Origin: Tessaracoccus aquimaris
Lineage (GTDB): Bacteria > Actinomycetota > Actinomycetes > Propionibacteriales > Propionibacteriaceae
Direction of reading: 5' to 3'
Length of the DNA stretch: 64,000 nt
NCBI RefSeq assembly: GCF_001997345.1
Contig: NZ_CP019606.1
Coordinates: 1,178,001-1,242,000 of the forward strand
The translations under genes and the position numbers were made by a program. The notes beneath the pieces are model-generated. The model made no database searches and had not been told where the DNA came from. It saw nothing but the letters and a program-made list of their open reading frames with translations. Of the stretch, positions 9,201-16,966 are shown piece by piece. Each line of letters starts with the position of its first letter. Position 1 is the first letter of the stretch.

Positions 9201-10445
9201 GCGCTCCAGGAGGCGCGGGACAACAGTGAGCAGATCGGCAAGGACGCCGCCGTCGCCGTCAACGTCGCCGCAGCAGCCGCTGCCGAGGCGACAGGGTCGG
9301 CGTCTCACCTGCGAAGCTCCGTCTCAGAGCTGAACACCGGGTTGACCCTCCACGGGCTTGCGAGCGCGGTCTTCCGCGATCGCGCAGACGAGATCGAGAA
9401 GCGATGTCGAGACCTTGCTGACGAGACTGTCACGCCGCACAGCGTGCGTGGGCTGCTCCGCGAGATGCGTAACGCCATGCAGACAGGTCCGGCCGTCGAA
9501 GAGACCGCGCTCATTAGAGCTGAGAACGCATTGATTCGTGACCTGGGTGCAAGTTACGAGGTCATCGTCTCCGTCGCGAGCAACGTCCATCTGGTCGAAC
9601 TCGCTGACGCAGAAGCGCGACTTCCCATCGCCGCGGCGCATTCGCGCATCGAAGAGAAGGCCCTGCAAGCGAAGGACGCCGTGTCGGAACGCGAGCGCAC
9701 CGTGTTCACGGAGTACGTGATCGGTGGAGTCGGTGAAGAACTGCGTCGACGGACTCGCCAGTCCAGCGAACTGGTCGCCGCGATGAACACTAGTCTCGGG
9801 GGCATCTCCACAAGCCACGGCATCAAGGTCAAGCTCCACTGGCGCGCAGCAGAGGATGCAGGAACTCCGATCGCACGAATCCTTGAGCTGACCGCGACCT
9901 CCGCAGATCTCCGCCCGCCGCACGAGACGGCAGAGCTTGTGGAGCTGCTGCGTGCTCGCGTGGAGGAGGCATACGCCATCGACCCAACCGTCGGCTACGC
10001 CACCCACCTCAAGCACGCCCTCGACTATCGCAGATGGCACAGGATCGAGATGGCTCTCACCCGCCCTGAGCTCGGACATGTGAAGGACGTTCCGGTCACC
10101 CGACGCACCCCGCTGTCCCAGGGCGAGCGACGATTCGTCTCCTATGTGATCCTGTTCGCCGCCGTGGATGCACACCTCTCAGGCCTTCCAGATGCGGACC
10201 GAGCGCTTCGCCTGATCGTCCTCGACGACGCCTTCGCAAAGGTCGACACGCCGACGATCGCTGAGCTCATGGGACTTCTGGTTCGCCTGGACATCGACTT
10301 CTGCATGACCGGTCATGGGCTGTGGGGCACGTTCCCCGAGGTTCCAAGCCTCGACGTCTACGAGATTCGCCGGGAAAGCGATGGGCCGGCCGTGACTACG
10401 CATGTCCACTGGGATGGTCACACTCGCCACATGCGGGTCGCCTGA
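6252..10445 (+). CDS. jetC: Wadjet type II SMC-like ATPase JetC (TIGR02680 family)
   Basis: The 1397-residue protein starts at ATG 6252, which overlaps the jetB stop; GAGGAG lies at 6240-6245. The head domain is split as in SMC/Rad50 proteins. Walker A GANGSGKS is at residues 50-57. A long Glu/Arg/Ala-rich coiled coil runs from about 240 to 1230. The ABC signature LSQGERRFVSY is near 1288 and Walker B LRLIVLDDAF near 1320. A hinge-like compact block (VPFWQCVDFAVGLGDDERG, then LEGALLAAGILTAG) lies mid-protein. Length and motifs fit TIGR02680, the motor of type II Wadjet, which extrudes DNA loops to sense small circles. The jetD start overlaps its stop (TGATG at 10443-10447). No frame disruption is seen over 4.2 kb. 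Confidence 0.88.
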   Translation: MTMTSVDHTATTVPRHHPERWRMSRAGISNVWHYYDNEFDFSGGRMILRGANGSGKSRAMEMLLPFLLDGDRRRMDSTGSANVRMEVLMKAGGEGQTNRVGYLWLELERDGTGEQEHLTLGAHVKYSTSTHEAKVWYFITPLRVGHDLVLIDHQRQPLRREELASRIGPDNLTDVARLHRERVRNGVFGLTGVTGDERYSGLLQLLHTLRSPDVGNQIDEGNLPRLLSEALPPLSEQALVDAGSRLDALSEARASQQRLESSLERVSAFLATYQRYAAGVLSATISSVEAAAVNAADSAATAETRASHRDTLAEQSRAAIISRDRLDEDVTSLSNVIIALRQSPAYLAGLDLENLRRGVSALEKAASGRLDSARESRREEGEAVTRVDQAATELKTIATELSGALGTAGTQLRAALVPTTSFPTVASVELLDPQPQEDPVRVGLHDDLTMIPRPAPRLLAIEPEDMSSVARALANAIESATARADLANARRSVASSLLEEEKAATTAQREADLAAENAERSAGDADDAETRRDSAARTYADEWRRWTALTETADLLGDVEWHGTILHPLLVDVDSLAGLGPFDVDLTDLDQIAVHSSEPARLRSASERAALDAQAAADEARREQLESDRNRWLSAHDPEPPVAPWETLLPPQAVPFWQCVDFAVGLGDDERGALEGALLAAGILTAGVTQDGSLVPLDGQRLLIGEAQQAEASISSLLSVDPDSPVSADLVSALLQSIGRGPAGNRTWVAEDGSWGNGPLHGQNRAATAEHIGASARAAWRARRIEEIDQELAGLDRARLIRDEQYESLRARDEALSAHVRSAPQSRDLSTARSLATVAQGRAADDRSTALAKEGRAHELFAAWTKANADHRLACDHNNLPHTIEGLSDAREQATSSVTVCRDAQAQTRRLNAQLAAHEKLAQAVPTHRGRRESAERSAKQAWAEWSEGHEELDTLEQTIGLDSSDINRQLHDRETELTSAKEALQEARDNSEQIGKDAAVAVNVAAAAAAEATGSASHLRSSVSELNTGLTLHGLASAVFRDRADEIEKRCRDLADETVTPHSVRGLLREMRNAMQTGPAVEETALIRAENALIRDLGASYEVIVSVASNVHLVELADAEARLPIAAAHSRIEEKALQAKDAVSERERTVFTEYVIGGVGEELRRRTRQSSELVAAMNTSLGGISTSHGIKVKLHWRAAEDAGTPIARILELTATSADLRPPHETAELVELLRARVEEAYAIDPTVGYATHLKHALDYRRWHRIEMALTRPELGHVKDVPVTRRTPLSQGERRFVSYVILFAAVDAHLSGLPDADRALRLIVLDDAFAKVDTPTIAELMGLLVRLDIDFCMTGHGLWGTFPEVPSLDVYEIRRESDGPAVTTHVHWDGHTRHMRVA

Positions 10446-11734
10446 TGGCGCCGAACCAGTCGAAGGATGATCCACGACTCACCGGCCCCGTGCGTCGATA
10501 CCTCGCGGCTCAGAGCCTCGACCCGCTGTGGGCCGCTGTCAGAAGCCGCCTCGAGAGAAACGGTCTCGTTCCGGCTGGAACCGTCTCTGTCAATCTCGAT
10601 GATGAGGGCGCCGATGCCGTCGGCGGTCTGTTAGGCGCCTCGGTGCCGACTGGGAACGTAAGGATCAAGCTCGAGAGCGTCGATGCCGCGCTACGGCGCT
10701 CCGCGGCTGCTCGTGGCCTGATCTCGGTGTGCGTGGAGCTCACCGGCCCGCTCATAGACAGGCAAAGCGTCCGGCGGGAGCGGACGAAATCCAGGGCGTC
10801 TGTGCTCGCGGCACTTGAGGCCGGCGTGGAGGCTGCTGGACTGTCAGCACAGCCGTGGGTATCAGCGTTGGTGGAGAGCGTTCGGCGCACGGGGCTGCTG
10901 ACGAGAAGCGGCGATAGCGCAGCCCAGACAGTAGCGGTCGCGAGCAGAGCGCTCGCCCTGCTGTCGACGAATCTCATATCGGACGTCCTGCCTGAGCCAA
11001 CGTGGGAGATCGCGCAGTTGGCGTCGCAGTGCGCTGGTGACGCGCACGGTCTCGACGACGGCACCGCTGCATCGCTCCTCGTCCTCCGAGCCGCTGCGCT
11101 GGCAACCGGAACACCTATGCCGTCCACTGGCCCCGGTAGGCGCGAGTTGTGGCTGCGCATCGGCGTCTCAGCCGACACGGTGTCCGGCACGCTGATCGCG
11201 TGGGGGCTACGGCCACCTGGTGATGGGCCTTGGGCAAAGATGATGCGGCAGCGAGCCGAAGCCGGTCTCGTCAGCCATGTGACCATGCAGGAATGGAAGG
11301 TCTCCGCGGGACAAGAGCGATGGGGAGTTCCGGGGCAGCAAGTGTGGGCTTGCGAGAATCCCCAGGTGCTCCAGGCCGCAATCACCTCAGGCGCTCGCGG
11401 ACCGCTGCTTTGCTTCTCAGGCAATCCAGCATCGATCGGCCTCACTGTTCTTGACCGACTGGTCCAAGAAGGCGTTGACGTTCTGTACCATGGCGACTTC
11501 GATGTCGCCGGGTTAGCAATTGCCACTCGCCTGTACGCGCGAGGCGCGCGACCCTGGCGGATGAGCGCCCACGAATACGTTCAGGCTGCGCCCCGGCTTC
11601 CTAGCGCGCCGCCTCTTGCAGGGAAGGTCCCGGACGTTGCGTGGGCTCCCGGTCTGGCGGACGCGATGAACAAGCTGAACAGAGCCCTCCACGAGGAAGC
11701 CATGCTGGCAGTACTTCTAGGCGACCTCCAGTAG
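10445..11734 (+). CDS. jetD: Wadjet type II nuclease JetD (DUF2399, TOPRIM)
   Basis: The 429-residue protein starts at ATG 10445, sharing one base with the jetC stop. The C-terminal third is a TOPRIM-like fold: acidic residue in WACENPQVLQAA (Glu304), a glycine-rich CFSGNPASIGL strand-turn, and the metal-binding acid pair in LYHGDFDVAGLAIA (Asp351, Asp353). The N-terminal half (LTGPLIDRQSVRRERTKSRA) matches the companion domain of DUF2399/TIGR02679 proteins. In characterised Wadjet systems JetD is the topoisomerase VI-like nuclease that cuts the trapped plasmid. The operon ends here; no further gene lies on this strand before the island boundary. Confidence 0.87.
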   Translation: MAPNQSKDDPRLTGPVRRYLAAQSLDPLWAAVRSRLERNGLVPAGTVSVNLDDEGADAVGGLLGASVPTGNVRIKLESVDAALRRSAAARGLISVCVELTGPLIDRQSVRRERTKSRASVLAALEAGVEAAGLSAQPWVSALVESVRRTGLLTRSGDSAAQTVAVASRALALLSTNLISDVLPEPTWEIAQLASQCAGDAHGLDDGTAASLLVLRAAALATGTPMPSTGPGRRELWLRIGVSADTVSGTLIAWGLRPPGDGPWAKMMRQRAEAGLVSHVTMQEWKVSAGQERWGVPGQQVWACENPQVLQAAITSGARGPLLCFSGNPASIGLTVLDRLVQEGVDVLYHGDFDVAGLAIATRLYARGARPWRMSAHEYVQAAPRLPSAPPLAGKVPDVAWAPGLADAMNKLNRALHEEAMLAVLLGDLQ

Positions 11735-12322
11735 ACCTCTCGGAGCAGCCGGCTGCCCTGACCCGTCGAGCGCGACTTCGGCAGCGACACCAGGAGCCTA
11801 AAGTGCTGGCAGTCGTTGAAGCGCCCGATCACATAACTAGACCTCTTTCGACCGGTCTTGGCCACTCCGGCGAGCCGCTCCTGGAACGGTTACTACGCGG
11901 CCATGCCGATGGTCGGCGGCGACGTGCTCACGCCGTGGCGCCTCTTGATTTCTCTGAGCATGTCGTATCAGGTCTTCAAGTCGGCGGGCTGAGGAGGGTC
12001 GGTATCGTGGTCGGAGTCGTTCAGAATCCGGGCGAGGGTATGCCACTGTCCAGGCTCGTTCGGCGCCTTGCAATACCACCTTGCATCGGCCGCAGAGCAG
12101 GCGAACCCCATTCTGGCCCGCTCGGTAAGGCCGGGGACTCGCCTCGCAGCAAGGCTCCACGGTCACTGTAGATGTACGAGATCGCCCCTGCGGCGGTCTG
12201 GGCCCTTTGGTCCCCTAGTCCACAGGGTGGCGCCTTCGAGCGGCTGAAACAGTCCGCCGCAGCGTCGGGCTCCTCGACGAGGGGTCCGGAGGGGGACCAG
12301 CAAAAACCCGTCGCCCGACATG
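11735..12322. other. Non-coding right end of island 1 with a possible gene remnant
   Basis: No gene with a start, coding pattern and recognisable family is visible here. On the minus strand between about 12160 and 11975 one frame without a start codon gives a protein-like stretch (GLTERARMGFACSAADARW, then WYCKAPNEPGQWHTLARIL) ending at TGA, followed by a 22-codon frame starting at ATG six bases later. This could be a remnant of a gene lost from island 1, but it is too short to name. Confidence 0.3.
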
Positions 12323-12327
12323 ACGAA

Positions 12328-12360
12328 GCCCCGATGAAATGACTTCTCATCGGGGCATTT
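12328..12360 (+). terminator. Hairpin terminator beside the central att site
   Basis: Perfect 10-bp stem GCCCCGATGA / TCATCGGGGC (12328-12337 with 12347-12356), a 9-base loop, then ATTT. It occupies the same position relative to the tRNA-Pro repeat as the hairpin at 53091-53126 does in island 2, which suggests island 1 also once had a gene module ending here. Confidence 0.6.
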
Positions 12361-12362
12361 CT

Positions 12363-12405
12363 GTCGGGCTGACAGGATTTGAACCTGCGACCCCCTGACC
12401 CCCAG
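12363..12405 (-). repeat. attL of island 2: 3' half of the split tRNA-Pro
   Basis: On the minus strand this reads the end of the anticodon loop, the 3' anticodon stem, T-arm and acceptor 3' strand of tRNA-Pro (…GGGGGTCAGGGGGTCGC, then GCAGGTTCAAATCCTGT, then CAGCCCG). The last 12 bases, CCTGACCCCCAG (12394-12405), recur at 53239-53250. Joined there to the 5' half at 53239-53282 it makes a complete cloverleaf: CGGGCTG pairs with CAGCCCG, and CCTGA with TCAGG. Confidence 0.8.
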
Positions 12406-12510
12406 GTGCCAGGCGTACGACTCCCAGGCCACTTGACCTGGGGTTTTGTATTTCACGAGCGTGCTCTGCGCATCACGATTTGCACGGTTTGCTGGCTGTT
12501 GGTCACCTGA

Positions 12511-12521
12511 TTGGTCCACTT
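12511..12521 (+). repeat. Candidate integrase arm-type site, left end of island 2
   Basis: TTGGTCCACTT occurs here, about 110 bp inside the left core. The same 11-mer is at 53014-53024 near the right core, with an inverted copy at 53054-53063. Short repeats on both element arms are the usual binding sites of the N-terminal domain of tyrosine integrases. Confidence 0.5.
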
Positions 12522-12557
12522 CACATCCCGGGCCGCGAGACTGCCATGTTCGTCATC

Positions 12558-13595
12558 TCAACTCGCCGACTTGCGAATGTTGCAGATCAGGTGAGCGAGC
12601 ACTGAGTTGTCTCGGGTGTGGTCTCCGCCTCTCGACAGCGGCACGACGTGGTCCAAGCTCGCGCTCATGGCGTCGGGATGCAGCACTTCGGGGTCGACCT
12701 CCTGTCCACAGATACCGCAAAGCCAACGGTCCCGTTCGTACACCTCCAACGGGTCGAATCGCTCGATGGCCGCTTCCTCCCGCGCCCTCCGTTCATGCTT
12801 GGCTGCGTTGCTGCTGACTCGGCGTCGACGATCCATTTCCGCTCGGTAGCGAGCCGAATGCATCGGCGCAGGATAGTGCGGCGAATCGACGGGGGCCGCG
12901 GCGTAGCACTCCCAGAAGAAGTAGTCCACGCCGTCGGGCTGTAGGTCCGTAATACGCTCGCGACGCCATTCACACAGCACGCCGTTGACTTGGAAAGTGT
13001 GGCTGAACAACTGGCCTTCAAGCCGTTCGCCTCCTGGGGCGTGCGGCCCGATCACCAAGGATGAGTAGTAGCCATCGCTAGTGGCACCGGCAACAAACAT
13101 GTCGCCGCTCTCGGCAACGGCTATCACGACCCGCGAGGTGAAGTAGTTGTCGGGCATGTCCTGGACGAGGTACTGGGTCAGGATGCCGTAACGCTCGACC
13201 ACGTCACCGGGGTGCGGACCATATCCCTCCCATTCGATAGGTAGTTCAGGCAAGAGGGCGTCCGGCCGGGTTTGAAACACGCGAGGACCGCTGGTGCGCG
13301 GGTTCGGTCGGGGCCCGACAGCTTCGACCGCCGCTGCCACCCCCTCGGCGTCGATGCTCGCGCTGCCCCGTCCGTAGCGGCGGCGCAACAGGCTGTTGCA
13401 CCGTCCCGAGCACACATGTCTGTCACGTTGAACCCAGTGGGCGCTGGCTGGTATCGGTTCACCACAGATGACGCAGGGCTCGCCACCCTTGGCGCGACCT
13501 TCGGAATGTTTCAGCGCCTCATCCATAACGCGGAAGTGAGCGTCTTGATCTGCCATGACGATCAGCCTGCCATCGGTGACGCTCGCGGAGTCCAC
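12558..13595 (-). CDS. HNH endonuclease, fourth gene of the defence-like operon
   Basis: 345 residues if translation begins at GTG 13595, which overlaps the stop of the SIR2 gene by one base (TAGTG); an alternative is ATG 13553. Near the N-terminus a Cys-rich knuckle (EPCVICGEPIP … VCSGRCNSLLRRR) looks zinc-binding. The middle (residues about 110-240) is of unknown fold. The C-terminus is a classical HNH module: CGICGQEVDPEV, SLDHVVPLSRGGDHTRDNS, LAHLICNIRKS, with the catalytic His in DHVVP and zinc cysteines at both edges. HNH nucleases of this layout cut DNA. Its position as the last gene of an overlapping operon suggests that it is an effector of the same system. Role in defence is inferred. 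Confidence 0.7.
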   Translation of the reverse strand: MDSASVTDGRLIVMADQDAHFRVMDEALKHSEGRAKGGEPCVICGEPIPASAHWVQRDRHVCSGRCNSLLRRRYGRGSASIDAEGVAAAVEAVGPRPNPRTSGPRVFQTRPDALLPELPIEWEGYGPHPGDVVERYGILTQYLVQDMPDNYFTSRVVIAVAESGDMFVAGATSDGYYSSLVIGPHAPGGERLEGQLFSHTFQVNGVLCEWRRERITDLQPDGVDYFFWECYAAAPVDSPHYPAPMHSARYRAEMDRRRRVSSNAAKHERRAREEAAIERFDPLEVYERDRWLCGICGQEVDPEVLHPDAMSASLDHVVPLSRGGDHTRDNSVLAHLICNIRKSAS

Positions 13596-16500
13596 TACTC
13601 CAGGCTGGTTACGGACAAGGCCAGTCCTGCCGCATCACCTGAGGTCTTCGAGACGCGTTCAAGGAGCGGCTGAACGCGGGCGCGTGCGTCTGCCCATCTT
13701 GACGTCCAGACGTCTGCGGCAGCGGCAGTATCGATCTGATTGATGGCAGCGTCGAGGACAGCGGCATCCAGGTCATCTGCGAGAGCGATAAATCGCGCTA
13801 TCCCTGCCAGATCATGGTTCTGAGGCTTCGTAATGGCCGGCACGAGGTCGCCATGCATCTGGCTGAGCCATTGGATTGCCGCGTCCCGATCGATGCCTGC
13901 GATGGCGCCTAGATCGGCGGTGAGTGTTCCCCATCCCGAGCCGGCTGGAGCGTGAGTCTCCACGCGAGCCCCTCTGCGGATCGAACGTATGGCGAGGTCT
14001 GGGTACTGCCTCACGAGCGCGGAAGGGAACGGCTCAATGTCCTTCTCATGCTCTTCGAGGAACCCGCGCACGACGCCGTTGCCCCGCTCTCCCCAGCTCA
14101 GATGGTGGAGCAGGTGCTCGATCGCGCCGAAAGGACGGCCTTCAGGCCATCCTTCCTCACGTGCCTCTTCGACGACACGCAAGAGCCAGTCCGTCGACAA
14201 GTTGCTGGCGATCTCGTCCGTAATGCCTGTCGACAGGTACGAGAGCCACGCGAGCAGCAGGTCGAGGTTGTGGAGTTGATACTTCTTCTTGCGTTCCAGC
14301 GAGAGAGCAGCGGCGGTCCAGTCAACCGCCTCCATCTCTGAGAGAACGGTCGCGGCTAGTTCACGAAGCCCAGGCTCGGTAGCTTCCATGAATGCCGTGC
14401 GAGCGGCGTCCGACTCGTGGGGCTCGCGTTCGTCATCATCATCATCGTCATCGCGTGCGGATGGTGCATCGGCGAGCATGGCTACGAGGATCATCGTGCC
14501 GAAGATCCAGTCTGAGAAGTTACTTGCCGCATCCGCGAGGTCATGTTCCATCGCGTCCCGAATCTCACCGGCGCAGGCCTCGAAGACCGTTCTGGCTGTG
14601 CGAGGGGCGATGGAGGCGAGCGCGTCGATGAGGTCGTACACCTCAAACGGGTGCGATCGCGAGTCCCTCTCCGACAGCCAACGTGTGAGGGCATCTGGGT
14701 CGACGCCGCTCTCAAACTCGTCGCTCCAGGCAAGGAGGTTTCCGCTCCGCCAGTCTGGGCAGAGTTCTTGGATGAGGTGGGTCCAGTCCATCGCCGACCA
14801 GCGGGTCCCCGCGACAGAAAGCCGTTTTGCAATCATTCTGGCCGCGGCGGCGCCCCGAATTCTCTCGTAAGCAGCTTCGTGATTTGAACGAAGCCCACTC
14901 AACATCCATCGGTAGCCGTTGACTTCTTCGGCTGCCACATACGGAAGCCACTGGATGATGCTGCTCGCAAGCTCATCGGCGGCTGGTTCGGGCAGTTTGA
15001 GCAGCCATTCGGAGGCCCAGAGGAGGTTCAGTGCGACGCCGCGGTCGCTACCAGGCGTCGCTGCGAGGCACTGGCGGAGAAGACTCTCGGAGACCTCCTG
15101 GTCGAGAATTGAGGTGGCCCACCGGTAGCGGTACGCGTCCATACGATCGAATACTCGAAAAAGCCAAAACTTGCCCGCAACTTCAACTTGGTTGTCGAGA
15201 AGGGCTGCACGAACGCCCGCTCGTACTGTGGCCCCGATCCCGTCGGCTTCGCGTTGTCCGAGATTCTGCAAGGCCCGCTCAGCGATCCGGATGTGTGCGG
15301 CCCGGACGCGGCCGTCATGTTCGCGGATGAGCTTCTCGTTAGTCAGAAGCAACAGTGCCCGGTCGATGCGATCCACTTGCGGTGCACCCTCCGGACCGAA
15401 GCGGGCGCTCGCCTGCTTCGCGGCCACAGAGGCAAGCTCCTCACGTGTAACGCCTGCGTCTCTCGACGTCATCTGAGCTGTGCAGATGAACGCGAGCACC
15501 AGGGCGGCGTCAACGTCCTCAACAGCCCGATCCAGTGCACCGACAATACGACGCTCGCCGCCTGACGCCACGAACATGTAGAGCCATGGCTCTGTAGCCG
15601 TGCGCGCCGCGAGGTCGAGACGTTGCTCAGGCGTATCCGAGAAGACGGACCATCGCACTCGGTCATCAAGTTGCGTCAGCAACGGGGCGACCATGTCAAT
15701 GTTGGCTCGGCAGTACTGATCGAGAACTCTTACCGCCTGGGCCGCGAGAAGTGTCTCATCGTCCCGAGTCTCCAGCCGTTCTGTGGAAACCAAGAGGACA
15801 GCGTGCGTGTCATCCGCGGACGATTCAAAATCAGCGACCACTCCTCGCTCAATGGCTTGGGCGTCGTCGATCACCGCAAGCACGGGACCTTTCAGACGAC
15901 GGAACTCTTCTACATCGACAGTTGAAGCAACGCCGGCTTGCTTCAGTTCAACAACCTTCCATCCCTCGCGGTTGAGCCGACGAGCAGCGTGGAATGCCGT
16001 GACAGATTTTCCCGTACCGCTAGACCCAGATAAGGTCGCGAACCGCGACGCGAGCAACCGCTCCGCGAGTCGCGGAGCAGCCGGCAGTTCAGGACACGCA
16101 TCCACATCTGTCGGACGCAGACGCTCTCCCCTCAGCGCCGCCAGAAAGTTCCGACTTCGGAGGAACGTGACGTACTTCCACCCTCTTAGCGGGTCGACGG
16201 GCGCAAGTGCTGTAGCAAATGCCGCGAGTGCCCAATCAGCGGTGCCCACGATCGCTCCGTCGCCGGTGGCAGACGGTCCGACGCGGACAACAGGCCATCG
16301 CTCTTCCAGCGGTGCAAGCAACGATTCGACGACAGTCGCATCGCTGCCGCTGTAGCCGAGCACCATGAGTGTTCGCGGCCGATCCGAGAGTTCTATGACT
16401 CGGTCGAGTACCCCTGCGGGAACTTGGCCGTCCTCGTCCGGAAGCACCCAGTTTCCTTCCGGGTGGGCGGCGTCCCCGTGCGGCTTGTGCAGAAGGCCGG

Positions 16501-16966
16501 CGGGCAATCCGACTCCGTACATGCGCTCATGGGCTCGCTCGAGGCAGGTATCCCAGTTGTACGAGACCACCGCCTCGACGTGTCCGGTGTTGACGAGACG
16601 AGCAATGTCGAAGTGAGCGCTCGACGGTTCTCGGTCAGCATCGAGAGCAACAAAGGCTGATTGAAAGGACAGCCTGGCGGATGGAAACTCTCGAATAAGC
16701 TCCCACCCCACCTGGAGAGCCGCGGAGTCTGACGACAGAATTTCTTTCGCGCTTCCTGTGGCGCTCGTGCGTGCCCGCAACTCCGCGAGAGCGTCGGGAA
16801 CATCTTCGATTGCCTGCCAGATAAGAGGCGGGAGCTGCGCTGTCATGGGGTAGCCACCGGCGGACAAGCCTGCGCCAACGACGACAAAGGCGCCGAAGGA
16901 CCTAACCATTCCAACCGCGTGCGCGAGCTCTACGTCTCTCTGGACAGCGCTCGTTGCTCTAGCCAT
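13595..16966 (-). CDS. SIR2-domain / P-loop NTPase (STAND-like) defence protein
   Basis: 1123 residues from ATG 16966, which lies within the last codons of the protease gene (8-base overlap). Residues about 20-290 form a SIR2-like NAD-binding domain: VVVGAGLSAGG at 28-38, SYNWDTCLE at 135-143, and KPHGD with the putative catalytic His163. Residues about 305-520 carry a P-loop NTPase: Walker A GSSGTGKS at 314-321, Walker B VLAVIDD at 362-368. The long C-terminal half is helical, as in sensor arms of STAND proteins, and contains an acidic run (DDDDDDDE). SIR2 effectors in phage defence deplete NAD+. Here the domain would be controlled by the NTPase. The gene ends overlapping the HNH gene. The catalytic motifs look intact; specificity is unknown. 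Confidence 0.75.
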   Translation of the reverse strand: MARATSAVQRDVELAHAVGMVRSFGAFVVVGAGLSAGGYPMTAQLPPLIWQAIEDVPDALAELRARTSATGSAKEILSSDSAALQVGWELIREFPSARLSFQSAFVALDADREPSSAHFDIARLVNTGHVEAVVSYNWDTCLERAHERMYGVGLPAGLLHKPHGDAAHPEGNWVLPDEDGQVPAGVLDRVIELSDRPRTLMVLGYSGSDATVVESLLAPLEERWPVVRVGPSATGDGAIVGTADWALAAFATALAPVDPLRGWKYVTFLRSRNFLAALRGERLRPTDVDACPELPAAPRLAERLLASRFATLSGSSGTGKSVTAFHAARRLNREGWKVVELKQAGVASTVDVEEFRRLKGPVLAVIDDAQAIERGVVADFESSADDTHAVLLVSTERLETRDDETLLAAQAVRVLDQYCRANIDMVAPLLTQLDDRVRWSVFSDTPEQRLDLAARTATEPWLYMFVASGGERRIVGALDRAVEDVDAALVLAFICTAQMTSRDAGVTREELASVAAKQASARFGPEGAPQVDRIDRALLLLTNEKLIREHDGRVRAAHIRIAERALQNLGQREADGIGATVRAGVRAALLDNQVEVAGKFWLFRVFDRMDAYRYRWATSILDQEVSESLLRQCLAATPGSDRGVALNLLWASEWLLKLPEPAADELASSIIQWLPYVAAEEVNGYRWMLSGLRSNHEAAYERIRGAAAARMIAKRLSVAGTRWSAMDWTHLIQELCPDWRSGNLLAWSDEFESGVDPDALTRWLSERDSRSHPFEVYDLIDALASIAPRTARTVFEACAGEIRDAMEHDLADAASNFSDWIFGTMILVAMLADAPSARDDDDDDDEREPHESDAARTAFMEATEPGLRELAATVLSEMEAVDWTAAALSLERKKKYQLHNLDLLLAWLSYLSTGITDEIASNLSTDWLLRVVEEAREEGWPEGRPFGAIEHLLHHLSWGERGNGVVRGFLEEHEKDIEPFPSALVRQYPDLAIRSIRRGARVETHAPAGSGWGTLTADLGAIAGIDRDAAIQWLSQMHGDLVPAITKPQNHDLAGIARFIALADDLDAAVLDAAINQIDTAAAADVWTSRWADARARVQPLLERVSKTSGDAAGLALSVTSLE

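Larger units (their letters stand above)
2380..12405. mobile_element. Island 1: tRNA-Pro-bounded genomic island carrying Wadjet, no integrase
   Basis: The island is bounded by direct repeats of the 3' part of tRNA-Pro (2380-2420 and 12363-12405). Inside are a truncated DUF6119-like gene, the JetABCD operon and about 600 bp of non-coding sequence before the right repeat. No recombinase or transfer gene is visible, so movement would need an integrase in trans, for example that of the adjoining element. The extent is inferred from the repeats. Whether it excises as a unit is unknown. Confidence 0.55.

Noticed and set aside
10510..11526. 338-codon minus-strand frame opposite jetD
   Set aside because: Ser/Thr/Pro-rich shadow; jetD carries the TOPRIM motifs and is coupled to jetC.
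14400..14460. Possible CRISPR or short tandem repeat (catcatcatcatc run)
   Set aside because: It only encodes the acidic DDDDDDDE run of the SIR2-STAND protein. No CRISPR array with regular repeats and spacers was seen in the window.
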